This document shows positions 1 through 8,631 of a stretch of DNA of 64,000 nucleotides, piece after piece. Both the position numbers and the translations under genes were made by a program. The DNA is taken from positions 1,658 through 65,657 of the forward strand of contig NZ_JYNL01000019.1 of assembly GCF_001044235.1 (NCBI RefSeq), given 5' to 3'. Origin of the DNA: Mycolicibacterium chlorophenolicum. GTDB lineage: Bacteria; Actinomycetota; Actinomycetes; Mycobacteriales; Mycobacteriaceae. The first letter of the stretch is position 1. Each line of letters begins with the position of its first letter. Under the pieces are notes generated by a model. That model made no database searches. It was given only the letters and a program-made list of their open reading frames with translations, and was not told the origin of the DNA.

Positions 1-173
1 GCCTTTCTGAACTGGCCTGATTGATGCGTAGAGAACACCAATCCTCCCAGCTCAAGGGGCACTTTCCTCATTCCGACACCCCACGACCAACCAATTTATC
101 GGTGGATCGAGGCTTAGTAGCCATGGTCGATCCTCTCGGGTGGGTGATTAGTCGAGGGAGACGGATTTTCACG

Positions 174-737
174 TCACGGTGATGCGGCCGCTGGGGACTG
201 AGCGAACTCCTCGACGATGGCGCTGCAGAATGCGGGCAGGTCGGCGGGTGATCGACTGGAAATGAGATTCCCGTCGATGACGACCTCCTCGTCGACGACG
301 GTGGCACCCGCGTTGCGCAGATCCGTACGCAGGCTTGGATAAGACGTCAGGGTACGGCCTTCGGCCACACCTGCCTCTACCAAAGTCCACGGTCCGTGGC
401 AGATCGCCGCGACCGGCTTTCCCGACTCCACAAAGGCTCGAACGAAGGACACAGCGGTTTCGTCGATGCGAAGCTTGTCGGGGTTGACCGTACCGCCGGG
501 CAGCAACAATGCGTCATAGTCGTTGACCGATGCGTCGCCGACCAATCGGTCCACAGTAAACGTACCCGCCGAGTCGAGGTCGTTGTTACGCGCCTGGATC
601 TCACCCTCCTTCAGTGACAACAGTTCAGTGTTCGCGCCGGCGTCCTGGAGCGCCTCGCGCGGGTCGTCCAACTCGACGCGTTCGACTCCGTCGGCAGCCA
701 GGATCGCAACCCGCTTACCCTGCAATGTGTTCGCCAT
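174..737 (-). CDS. PfpI/DJ-1 family class I glutamine amidotransferase-like protein
   Basis: A 187-residue single-domain DJ-1/PfpI protein. The N-terminal Rossmann-like strand (GKRVAILAADGVE) is typical, and the nucleophile elbow AICHGPW places the catalytic Cys at residue 113 followed by His114. Members act as glyoxalase/deglycase-like or protease-like stress proteins in the cytosol; the exact reaction here cannot be told from sequence. ATG is preceded by an AGGAGCT-type ribosome site. A second, longer paralogue lies at 3522-4247, on the far side of the AI-2E permease gene, so the pair brackets a small stress-type cluster. Family is confident, substrate unknown. Confidence 0.9.
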   Translation of the reverse strand: MANTLQGKRVAILAADGVERVELDDPREALQDAGANTELLSLKEGEIQARNNDLDSAGTFTVDRLVGDASVNDYDALLLPGGTVNPDKLRIDETAVSFVRAFVESGKPVAAICHGPWTLVEAGVAEGRTLTSYPSLRTDLRNAGATVVDEEVVIDGNLISSRSPADLPAFCSAIVEEFAQSPAAASP

Positions 738-1173
738 GGGAGCTCCTTCCTTCGAGACATGTACGCAGGCTCCTCACCGGAGTGTCCTATGTACGAACAA
801 CCTGCTATCCCAAGGCTCGGCGTTTGAGCCGCCGATCTCCTGGCCCTGCCAGGGCGAAAGTGCGGACCGGCATTCACCCCGGCGCATCATGAGGCTGCTC
901 AGCGGATCAGGCGACCTCCATGCGCTCGAGGCGGCCGCGGAGGTGACATCGGACATGCGCCTGAAATATGGTGCGCGGGTGTGCTACCCGGTGCGAGCCG
1001 CTGGCCGCACTGCCATGGTTCCCGAGGATGTTCTCTACACCGCACTCGTCCTGGCGGGTCGAATTCGGTGCCGAAGATTCGCCTCGTAGGTGCCTGCACC
1101 GAGTCCCCGCGGCATTTCAGACTGCGAGAAGAGAACGCGACTAGAACGACACCGACAAGCGAGGAGATGAGCA
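738..1173. other. Intergenic region without recognisable gene
   Basis: About 430 bases between the leftward PfpI gene and the rightward dehydrogenase remnant. Open frames here on both strands give low-complexity Arg/Ser-rich translations typical of antisense GC-rich DNA. It presumably holds divergent promoters, but I see no clear -35/-10 pair or operator. Confidence 0.5.
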
Positions 1174-1790
1174 GTGGAAGCAGTTGTGTACAACGGACCG
1201 CGGGAGATAGGCCCCGTGGGTTTGATGGCTGCGAACTCGGCAATGATCCAGGGCGCCAGCAAGGTGATGATCGTCGACCGGCATCCCGACCGCCTACGCC
1301 TTAGTGAAGAAGTCGGCGTCATCCCGATCGACGACTCGAAGGGTGACCCGGTCGAGCAGGTGATGGAGCACACCGGGGGCGGGGTGCCGACAAGGGTTGC
1401 GAATGCGTCGGATATCAAGCCCATGACCCTCAGGGACACGAAGATTCGGCGATGACACTGAACCGGCTGGTCGATTCGGTGCGATTCACCGGGCACATCG
1501 GAGTGGTGGGCATCTTCTTGCCCCAGGATTCGAACACGCCCGACAAACTGGAGCAGGAGGGGAAGATCGCCTTCGACATGGGCAAGTTCTGGTTCAAGGG
1601 TCAAAAGGTCGGCACCGGGCAGGCAAACGTCAAGCACTACAACCGCCAGCTCCGTGACTTGATCCATGAGGGTAGGACCAAGCCTTCATGGATTGTCTCC
1701 CATCAACTGTCACTCGACGAGGCTCCGTCCGGCTATCAACACTTCGATGCCCGCGATGACGGATGGACCAAAGTCGTCCTCCACCCATAG
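1174..1790 (+). pseudogene. Remnant of zinc-dependent alcohol/formaldehyde dehydrogenase
   Basis: The frame opens with MEAVVYNGPRE, a normal zinc-dehydrogenase N-terminus, then jumps straight to the NAD-binding segment GPVGLMAANSAMIQGA. About 150 residues carrying the catalytic and structural zinc ligands are therefore missing. Near position 1378 the frame shifts: the continuation GADKGCECVGYQ lies in another frame and rejoins MTLNRLVDSVRFTGHIG at about 1452, ending at 1790 in a normal C-terminus (VSHQLSLDEAP). With one internal deletion and one frameshift it cannot make a working enzyme. An intact dehydrogenase of the same superfamily is at 5999-7147, but the sequences differ enough that this is not a recent duplicate. 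Confidence 0.8.
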
Positions 1791-1914
1791 AGCGATCAGT
1801 GATCCGGCACGCAACGCGACACGTAGCAGCATCTGCTCAGTGGCAGTATTGTGGTGGCTGACCGCGCCGCGTGCCGGATCCGTGACCTGTGCCCTTTCAC
1901 TCGCGGAGGGTGAA

Positions 1915-2280
1915 ATGCAGGAAAAAAACACTGCCCCAATACGTTTCAATTCAACCCATATAGGCGTACGTCGCGCGCTCGTGGACACGAGCGTCATCAG
2001 CATTCAGGGCCAGTTATGCCGGCCTACAACCACCTCGGTCTGGCGAACCGTCGAGGCGGAATTGCGACGAGCACCCGACTCGGTCGCGCTCGATTTGTCG
2101 GATGTTACCGACATCGACGCCGCCGGTCTCAGCGTCTTGGTGTCCACCGCCATCCGCGCGGGGGAATCGGACATCTCGTTCTGCTTGGTCGGGGCGTGCG
2201 AAGGTGCCGTAGGAGCTGCCCTCGCACAGGCGAATTTGACCGACCTTTTTGAGATCGTCCCGGCAGCAACCGCTCCCTGA
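1915..2280 (+). CDS. STAS-domain protein (anti-sigma factor antagonist-like)
   Basis: A 121-residue protein dominated by one STAS domain. The conserved turn DLSDVTDIDAAGLSVLVS contains the loop where anti-sigma antagonists are phosphorylated; here the usual Ser is replaced by the A-A-G-L context, so regulation by Ser phosphorylation is not assured. The start chosen is ATG 1915 because GGAGGGTGAA sits directly upstream, although the frame is open much further 5' through the dehydrogenase remnant. No anti-sigma factor or sigma gene is adjacent, so the partner is unknown. STAS proteins of this type usually act in partner-switching control of stress sigma factors. Confidence 0.8.
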   Translation: MQEKNTAPIRFNSTHIGVRRALVDTSVISIQGQLCRPTTTSVWRTVEAELRRAPDSVALDLSDVTDIDAAGLSVLVSTAIRAGESDISFCLVGACEGAVGAALAQANLTDLFEIVPAATAP

Positions 2281-2307
2281 CAAGCCGCAATCAACAACGC
2301 CCGGCAA

Positions 2308-3486
2308 TCACATCTCGTCCAGCCGCGGGAACAGGACTTCGCGCACGATGAGCTGAATGGCGGCCGCCACCGGTATGGCGACCAGCGCTCCGACGATGCC
2401 GAGCAGTCCCCCGCCGATGAGCACCGCCACTACCGTTGTGATCGCCGGGATTTCGACTGCGCGCCCGATGATCTTGGGTACCAGCAGATAGTCTTCGATC
2501 ACTCGCAGCACGACGTAGAACGCCGCCGTGGCGATCGAAAGTGGAAGAGACACGGTCAGCGCCACCGCCGCGACGATCAAACCCGCGACGGTCGAGCCGA
2601 ACGGTACGAGGTCCAGAAGCGCCACGAGGATTGCCAGCAGCACAGGATACGGAATGCCGAACGCGACGACCCAGGCGAAGGTCGCGAGCCCGGTGATCGC
2701 CGAGATCACCACATTGCCGAGAAGGTAGGCACCGACCTTCGCGCACACTTGGTCACCGATCAATATCGTGCGCGGACGACGGGAATTGGGTGCGAAGCGG
2801 TAAAGGGTCGCGCGGATACGCGGTATCGATATCAGGAAGTACACGGTCAGCACGGCGAGGACAAACAGATCAGCGATCCCGCCGACGACCGTGCTGCCGG
2901 CTTTGACGACCTCACCGACAGCCGAACCTCCGAGGTCGTGAACCGCGCCTGTGACCCGTTGCTGAAGGCCGAACCGATCGTTGAGCCTGCCGATCCAGGA
3001 GGAATGGTCCTGAATCGATTGCATGTAGCGGGGTGCGAGGTCGACAAATTGGCGCACCTGCTCGGCAAGGGGCGGAATGCACGCGGCGATCGAACCAACG
3101 ACCAGAGCGAACAAGGCGGTCAGCACGACCGTGACCGCCGCCCACCGCGGCATCCGCCGGTTGACCAACCATGACACCGCAGGTTCCAGGCCGAGCGCGA
3201 TGAAGAACGCGGCACCAACCAGCAGCAGCATCGAGGAAACAGAACCCAGCGCTCGAACAGCCCCGTAGGTGACCGCGACCCCGGCCGCACCTGCAAGCCC
3301 GATGAAGAATGGCGACCGCCAGTTGGCCCGAGGGCCCGGCGGACCGAGTGGCTCGTCGCGGGAGCGCAGCTGTGCGGCACGTATCTCGGCTCCCGCGATC
3401 GGACCCTCAGCGTCGGTGTGGGGCTGACCCACCAGGCGATGGTGGGCCGAGTTGTTGTCCTGTGTCAGCATTTCGTTTTGGGTCAT
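2308..3486 (-). CDS. AI-2E family (PerM/YdiK-type) membrane permease
   Basis: A 392-residue integral membrane protein with the AI-2E transporter architecture. Two N-terminal helices begin near residue 60 (FFIGLAGAAGVAVTYG, MLLLVGAAFFIALGLEP), followed by a large soluble loop with the family motif VNRRMPRWAAV, then a C-terminal block of about six helices (LLGNVVISAITGLATF, LLAILVALLDLVPFGS, VIEDYLLVPKIIGRAVE). The P-x-G-S and EDYLLVPKI motifs are diagnostic. ATG 3486 gives a short hydrophilic leader (MTQNEML) and avoids overlap with the upstream gene 35 bases away. The family includes quorum-signal exporters and Na/H antiporters; the substrate here is unknown. Confidence 0.88.
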   Translation of the reverse strand: MTQNEMLTQDNNSAHHRLVGQPHTDAEGPIAGAEIRAAQLRSRDEPLGPPGPRANWRSPFFIGLAGAAGVAVTYGAVRALGSVSSMLLLVGAAFFIALGLEPAVSWLVNRRMPRWAAVTVVLTALFALVVGSIAACIPPLAEQVRQFVDLAPRYMQSIQDHSSWIGRLNDRFGLQQRVTGAVHDLGGSAVGEVVKAGSTVVGGIADLFVLAVLTVYFLISIPRIRATLYRFAPNSRRPRTILIGDQVCAKVGAYLLGNVVISAITGLATFAWVVAFGIPYPVLLAILVALLDLVPFGSTVAGLIVAAVALTVSLPLSIATAAFYVVLRVIEDYLLVPKIIGRAVEIPAITTVVAVLIGGGLLGIVGALVAIPVAAAIQLIVREVLFPRLDEM

Positions 3487-3521
3487 CGTGGCTCCACGGC
3501 GTTCAGGCGGCCGAAGGCCGG

Positions 3522-4247
3522 CTAGGCTCGGATTGACAGATGCCTGCGTAGGGGCGGCGTCAGTGCGGCAGCGACCACACTGGTCAACGCCGTCGCCGAG
3601 GGCTTCGGCGACCAGCGCAACGCGGCCATCGCCCAACCGAGTGGCTTGTCCAGCGACGGGTCTGAGCCGTCATGGTCGGGGACCGTCTGCTGTTGACTTG
3701 TCGGTTCGGCGAAGATGTCGAGCATGGCAGGCAGGAACGCCCGCATGTCCTGCGGTCCGCGACTCGTGACGAGGTTGCGATCCCGCACCACCTCGCGGTC
3801 AAGCCACGTGGCGCCGGCGTTGACCAGATCGTCGCGGATGCCGGGCCAGGAGGTCAGGGTGCGCCCCTTGAGCAATCCTGCTGACGCAAGCACCCAGGGA
3901 CCGTGGCACAGCGTGACGATCGGTTTACCGCTGTGGTCGAAGGCGCGAACGAAATCCCGTGCGGCTGCCGACTGCCTCAAGAGATCAGGATTGATGAAGC
4001 CGCCGGGAAGCAGCAATCCGTCGTAGGCGTCGGGGTCGGCCTCGGTCACCAATTTGTCCACGCCCACCCGGCTGGCGGGCATGTGCAGATTGACCCCCCG
4101 AATCCGGCCTCTGCGCAGAGACACGATGTCGACGTTTGCGCCGGCCAACTGCAACGCACGCAGCGGAACCACCAGTTCCACCTTCTCGAAGCCGTCAGCT
4201 GCCAGCGCCGCGATATTCCGCCCTGAAAGGCGTCGTGTGTTTGACAT
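3522..4247 (-). CDS. PfpI/DJ-1 family protein with C-terminal extension
   Basis: A 241-residue protein. Residues 9-185 form a DJ-1/PfpI domain with nucleophile Cys114 in VTLCHGPW. After FAEPT about 55 extra residues follow, including a weakly hydrophobic stretch (ALTSVVAAALTPPLRRH) that is absent from the 187-residue paralogue at 174-737. The start is one of two adjacent ATGs (4250 or 4247) behind a CAGGAGA ribosome site; the second has better spacing. It probably forms a transcription unit with the permease gene downstream (35-base gap). Function beyond the glyoxalase/deglycase-like superfamily is not assignable. Confidence 0.87.
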   Translation of the reverse strand: MSNTRRLSGRNIAALAADGFEKVELVVPLRALQLAGANVDIVSLRRGRIRGVNLHMPASRVGVDKLVTEADPDAYDGLLLPGGFINPDLLRQSAAARDFVRAFDHSGKPIVTLCHGPWVLASAGLLKGRTLTSWPGIRDDLVNAGATWLDREVVRDRNLVTSRGPQDMRAFLPAMLDIFAEPTSQQQTVPDHDGSDPSLDKPLGWAMAALRWSPKPSATALTSVVAAALTPPLRRHLSIRA

Positions 4248-4354
4248 CATTCTCCTGTCAATGTCATGGCGCTCCAAGCGCCACTTGCACTTTCGAGTGT
4301 CGGCTCGCTGCTCAACCAACCCTGCGACTCACTTACTCGGTTATCGATGCCACC

Positions 4355-5506
4355 TCAGCGCGCCTGCCCTGCCACCCCGGGACCGATGCGGGGTCGGTGC
4401 CGAAGTTCCCAGGCCAACCGAACCCACCCGATGCCGGTGAGCAAGCCGAGCGCCGCGATCGCGGGCATGTGCAGCAGAGCCGGCACGGTTGCTGCGGCTG
4501 CAAGCCCGGTCGCGGTGCGGTCGATGGGGACCTGTCGGTGATCGCGCCACCGGTAGGCGACATCTCCTAAATAGAACAACGCCATACCTCCGGCGAGGGA
4601 GATGGCCGGCAGCAACGGCAGCGCACTGCCGGGGTGCGCGACGGCGGCGTGGGCGCCGACGGCGAACAGCATGATCCCGGCGACCAACAACAGATGCAGA
4701 TAGCTGTAGGCGTCGCGCGCCAGATTGGCGCGCTCGGTACCGGTGGCCTGTTCCAGCCGTTGCTCTGCTCCGCCGGTCAGACCGAAGTAGGTCCACCAGA
4801 ATGTCGCCATGATCGCGACGCCCAGAACGAGGGCGGCGATCACCGCTACCCGATGCAGATTCGTTGCTCCGGAACCCAGTTCGACGACCGCTTCACCAAG
4901 AGCGATGATGATGATCGAACCGTGACGCGATACGAAATATGATGGTGAGACGCGGAAACCGCCCAAGCCGAGCACGGCCGGCGCGCCGTAGTCGATCACC
5001 GCGGCGGCTATCCACAGCAGTTCGCGTCCCGGACTGGCAACGAAGGCAGCCGCCACGATGCACGCGGGCGCCGCGACGAAGGCAGGCGCTATCCGCCTGA
5101 TGCTGCGGCGCAAATCGGCGTCCTCATCCGAGGAGTAGGCGACGAACTTCGCGACATGGATCAAGCGCACCGCCAGCAGGGCGATCCCGAACACCAACGC
5201 CGCCGACGTGAACGCTGCGGGCAGCGCGGCAGCGGCGACAAGCATGGCCGCCATCGCAGCGATGACCACCGCCTCGTGACTGACGTTGGCGGTGTCGAAC
5301 GTGTTGATCAGCCACGTATAACCGACCCAGGCCCACCACACGGCGAGCAGCGCGAGCGCCGCCCGCCCGAGTCCCCTCGGCGAGGCGTCATGCAGCACGA
5401 GCTGCGTCACCTGCGACATAGCAAAGGCGAACACGAGGTCGAAGAAGAGTTCGAGGTTGCCCTCGGACGTCGATCCACCCCGCTGGCTGGTGTTCTGCCC
5501 GGTCAC
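4355..5506 (-). CDS. Low temperature requirement protein A (LtrA) family membrane protein
   Basis: A 383-residue multi-pass membrane protein with the LtrA hallmarks. ELFFDLVFAFAMSQVTQ lies near the N-terminus (residues 19-35), and SRHGSIIIIALGEAVVE in the middle carries the conserved R-H-G and G-E. Around ten hydrophobic segments follow one another with short loops. LtrA was named from a Listeria cold-growth mutant; the molecular function is unknown and the acidic/His membrane motifs suggest small-ligand transport or binding. It is transcribed leftward after a 490-base upstream gap, so it is probably monocistronic. Confidence 0.88.
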   Translation of the reverse strand: MTGQNTSQRGGSTSEGNLELFFDLVFAFAMSQVTQLVLHDASPRGLGRAALALLAVWWAWVGYTWLINTFDTANVSHEAVVIAAMAAMLVAAAALPAAFTSAALVFGIALLAVRLIHVAKFVAYSSDEDADLRRSIRRIAPAFVAAPACIVAAAFVASPGRELLWIAAAVIDYGAPAVLGLGGFRVSPSYFVSRHGSIIIIALGEAVVELGSGATNLHRVAVIAALVLGVAIMATFWWTYFGLTGGAEQRLEQATGTERANLARDAYSYLHLLLVAGIMLFAVGAHAAVAHPGSALPLLPAISLAGGMALFYLGDVAYRWRDHRQVPIDRTATGLAAAATVPALLHMPAIAALGLLTGIGWVRLAWELRHRPRIGPGVAGQAR

Positions 5507-5998
5507 GCCACTACTCCGGCTTGCGTGAAGTGCACTCGGGCCGGCCCGACTTCCCCGGAGGTAGATCCTTCACCGCTTACTTCCTTCCCCCGGGGCGACA
5601 TCACGCAAGGTCTCGAGGCGAGACGAACCTATGTCCTGACAGCAACAGGCAAGCGTCGGAGCATGTTTCGTCCTCGCGAGACCCCAGGTACCCGTACTTG
5701 GCATGGCTAGTCAGCGCGATTGGGACAGTGCTCTGTGGTGACGAAATTGCCGCCACCTTTTCACCATGCTGTGGTGAAAGCGGGGAATAGCGAAGTTAGC
5801 CACGATGCGTAGCACCGTCATAGATACCTACGACCAACGTCTTTCTCGACCTATTTCCACGAGTCATGCCACACGGACGCCCGCCTTTCCGTGTTTGCCG
5901 ACGGTGGGCTCCATGCCGTCGTTGCTGGCAGTTTTGCCGGCGGCGACGCGGGTAGACGGACGTCGCTTTCCGCTTTCACGTACACAAAAGGAGCTCTC
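5507..5998. other. Divergent intergenic region
   Basis: About 490 bases between the leftward ltrA-like gene and the rightward alcohol dehydrogenase. Frames here are antisense-type noise. The only structured element I see is the inverted repeat listed separately at 5759-5779, with a second copy of its half site TGTGGTGA at about 5734-5741. Confidence 0.6.
5759..5779. promoter_or_regulatory. Inverted repeat, possible operator
   Basis: TTTCACCA, a five-base spacer TGCTG, then TGGTGAAA: a perfect 8-bp inverted repeat in the divergent region. The half site TGTGGTGA also occurs about 30 bases upstream in direct orientation. It looks like a dimeric regulator site controlling the dehydrogenase gene, the ltrA-like gene or both; no regulator gene is adjacent. 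Confidence 0.4.
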
Positions 5999-7147
5999 AT
6001 GAAAGCAATGACCTATCGCGGACCTTACAAAGTTCGGGTCGAGGAAAAGGACCGCCCTAGGATCGAGCATCCCAACGACGCGATTGTGCGGGTACAGCTC
6101 GCGGCGATTTGCGGATCTGACCTTCACCTGTACCACGGTCTGATGCCGGACACCCGGGTAGGCCACACATTCGGACACGAATTCATCGGCGTCGTCGACG
6201 AGGTCGGCCCGTCGGTACAGTCCATCAAAGTCGGCGACCGGGTCATGGTGCCGTTCAACATCTACTGCGGATCATGCTACTTCTGCGCCAGGGGACTGTA
6301 TTCCAACTGTCACAACGTGAACCCGAACGCGACTGCAGTCGGCGGGATCTACGGCTACTCACATACGTGTGGCGGCTATGACGGTGGGCAAGCCGAGTTC
6401 GTCCGGGTCCCGTTCGCGGATGTCGGGCCGTCGGTGATTCCCGAGTGGATGGCCGACGAGGACGCCTTGTTGTGCACGGATGCGCTATCGACGGGATACT
6501 TCGGGGCCCAACTCGGCGACATCGTCGAAGGCGACACGGTGGTGGTGTTCGGCGCCGGGCCGGTAGGCCTCTTCGCGGCGAAGTCGTCGTGGTTGATGGG
6601 GGCCGGACGAGTAATAGTCATCGACCATCTGGACTATCGGCTCGCGAAGGCCCGTGACTTCGCCCACGCCGAGACGTACAACTTCGGCGAGTACGGCGAC
6701 ATCGTGCTGGAGATGAAGAAGACGACCGACTTCCTCGGCGCCGATGTGGCCATCGACGCAGTGGGCGCCGAAGCTGACGGGAATCTGTTCCAGCACGTCA
6801 CCACGGCAAAGTTCAAGTTGCAGGGCGGCTCTCCGGTTGCGCTGAACTGGGCCATCGACTCAGTCCGCAAGGGTGGCACCATCTCCGTGGTCGGCGCGTA
6901 CGGGCCGATGTTCAGCGCCGTCAAGTTCGGAGACGCGATGAACAAGGGTCTGACCATCCACACCAACCAGGCGCCGGTGAAGCGGCAGTGGCCCCGCTTG
7001 TTCTCACACATACAGAACGGCTACTTGAAGCCCAGTGAGATTGTGACTCACCGGATTCCGCTCGAGCACATCGCCGAGGGCTACCACACGTTCTCATCCA
7101 AGCTCGACCAGATCATCAAACCGATCATCTCTGTCAACGCCAACTGA
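5999..7147 (+). CDS. Zinc-dependent alcohol dehydrogenase
   Basis: A 382-residue medium-chain dehydrogenase. The catalytic zinc region is CGSDLHLYHG followed by GHEF. The structural zinc lobe has four cysteines in CGSCYFCARGLYSNC, and the Rossmann motif is VVFGAGPVGLFAA. The ending ITHRIPLEHIAEGYHTF-type segment is standard. The frame is open from 5891, but ATG 5999 is preceded by AAAGGAGCTCTC and gives the canonical start MKAMTYRGPYKV. Members near the glutathione-independent formaldehyde dehydrogenase branch oxidise alcohols or aldehydes with NAD; the substrate is unknown. The next gene starts 21 bases downstream, so they form an operon. Confidence 0.9.
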   Translation: MKAMTYRGPYKVRVEEKDRPRIEHPNDAIVRVQLAAICGSDLHLYHGLMPDTRVGHTFGHEFIGVVDEVGPSVQSIKVGDRVMVPFNIYCGSCYFCARGLYSNCHNVNPNATAVGGIYGYSHTCGGYDGGQAEFVRVPFADVGPSVIPEWMADEDALLCTDALSTGYFGAQLGDIVEGDTVVVFGAGPVGLFAAKSSWLMGAGRVIVIDHLDYRLAKARDFAHAETYNFGEYGDIVLEMKKTTDFLGADVAIDAVGAEADGNLFQHVTTAKFKLQGGSPVALNWAIDSVRKGGTISVVGAYGPMFSAVKFGDAMNKGLTIHTNQAPVKRQWPRLFSHIQNGYLKPSEIVTHRIPLEHIAEGYHTFSSKLDQIIKPIISVNAN

Positions 7148-7168
7148 CAAGTCCAACAGGAGAACCCC

Positions 7169-7747
7169 ATGACGCGAACCACCGAACACGTGCCGGCGTA
7201 CACAGCCGATCATCCCCCAGTACCCGACAAAGACAGCCTGCAGGCGCGAATCCCCGGCTGGGGCGCCGACCTCAACAAAGAGGACCGGCCCTCGGTCCCC
7301 AAGCTGAAGTTCCTCGACACCGGCGCCTGGTGGGACTTCCCGGAGCGCCAACCGGAAGACCGGCCGCGGGAACGATCGGTCGAGCACAGGTTCCTCACAC
7401 CGGCATTCGGGACGGCTCAGCCGCTGAGTGGTGTCTCCGGCGTGATGCGCCGCTTCGCCTACAAGTTCAGCGAGGGCCGCGCGCTGCATTGGCTCATTCT
7501 GCTCTACGCCGACCGCGTTGATGCCGCCGAGCACCACATCCGTTCGCTGGCGACTCTGCGACCGGACAACCCGATCACTGAAACCGGGATCAAGGCGGAA
7601 TGGACCCGTAACGGGATGAAGTCCCGGGTCGGCAGAAAACGGGTCGACACCCACCACATGTGGCTGGATCCCCTGATCGTCGGGGGCCCATGGTTTCTCG
7701 CAGCTGCGGTGGTCATTCGCCTGCTGAGAAAACGGCGAGCAGACTGA
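7169..7747 (+). CDS. Conserved hypothetical protein, one C-terminal membrane segment
   Basis: A 192-residue protein of no family I recognise. It starts 21 bases after the dehydrogenase stop with an ACAGGAGAACCCC ribosome site, so it is co-transcribed. The first 150 residues are polar with aromatic patches (DTGAWWDFPERQ, EGRALHWLILLYADRV); residues about 168-184 (LIVGGPWFLAAAVVIRLL) form one membrane helix followed by a basic RKRRAD tail, suggesting a tail-anchored protein with a cytosolic body. Its pairing with a zinc dehydrogenase hints at an accessory or anchoring role, which is inference only. Confidence 0.7.
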   Translation: MTRTTEHVPAYTADHPPVPDKDSLQARIPGWGADLNKEDRPSVPKLKFLDTGAWWDFPERQPEDRPRERSVEHRFLTPAFGTAQPLSGVSGVMRRFAYKFSEGRALHWLILLYADRVDAAEHHIRSLATLRPDNPITETGIKAEWTRNGMKSRVGRKRVDTHHMWLDPLIVGGPWFLAAAVVIRLLRKRRAD

Positions 7748-7965
7748 TGGCCGTTGGCCGCCAGCGCACGGTGCTCCTGGGAAGCTAGCTGTCTGGTGTC
7801 GCAGAAACGTGACGCGTCGGCTCACCGGTGCCCGAGCGCTGTGCGGCCGTCGGTGCGTTAGGCGTGAAACGTGTTCTGCGGTAGGGATCCCGTCCCGCGA
7901 GGCTGAACCGACATTGAACAGGTTGCACTGCTGGGCCCAGGTTACAACGGTCGGCAGCGGGCAGC

Positions 7966-8544
7966 ATGGCGGCCATGGATCAGAACCAGACAGTCGAAAT
8001 GCCGGCCCCCCGCGGTGCCACCGACGACAAGACTGGCGTTGTCGTCGGCTCGGGCCCGGTCGATGTAGAAGCTTATATCGACTTCCAATGTCCGTATTGC
8101 AAGCAGTTTGAACTTGCTTCCCGCAACACCATCGACAAGTTGCTGGAGCGGCAAATGATTCGGTTCATCCGTCATCCGATGAACTTCCTCGACGCCGTGT
8201 CAACGAATCACTATTCGACCCGTGCAGCTGCAGCGGCGGCGTCTGCGTCGGACACGGGTCGTTTCCACGAGTACGCCTACGCCTTGTTCGAAAATCAGCC
8301 CCCCGAGGGGGGTTTGGGACTGACCGACGACCAGCTCATCAGTCTTGGACAGCATACGGGCGTAACGGATTCCACGTTCGTCACCGATATCCGAACGGGC
8401 AGATATCTCCCCTGGCCCGCGTTTGTCACGGCGCGCGCGACGGCGCGCGGCGTCGGTGGCACGCCCAGCGTTTTCGTTCACGGCGTACCAGTTCCCGCCC
8501 GTGCGGACCTGATCGTGGCCGCGGTCGGGCGGGTGATCGGCTGA
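7966..8544 (+). CDS. DsbA-fold thiol-disulfide oxidoreductase-like protein
   Basis: A 192-residue thioredoxin-fold protein of the DsbA/thioredoxin_4 type. The active-site motif CPYC is at residues 42-45 within DVEAYIDFQCPYCKQFE, and the cis-Pro loop GGTPSVFV is at about 165-172. There is no signal peptide or membrane segment, so it should act in the cytosol, possibly as a mycothiol- or thioredoxin-linked reductase rather than as an oxidative-folding catalyst. Two ATGs (7966, 7975) are possible. It stands alone, 218 bases from the preceding gene. Confidence 0.85.
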   Translation: MAAMDQNQTVEMPAPRGATDDKTGVVVGSGPVDVEAYIDFQCPYCKQFELASRNTIDKLLERQMIRFIRHPMNFLDAVSTNHYSTRAAAAAASASDTGRFHEYAYALFENQPPEGGLGLTDDQLISLGQHTGVTDSTFVTDIRTGRYLPWPAFVTARATARGVGGTPSVFVHGVPVPARADLIVAAVGRVIG

Positions 8545-8631
8545 CCGCAGCCGCCAGGCACCGCTCCGCGCGCACGTCGGCCGCAAAATTACTGCGGCCG
8601 ACCGTGGCGCAAGAATTCCTGCGGTCGAGCG

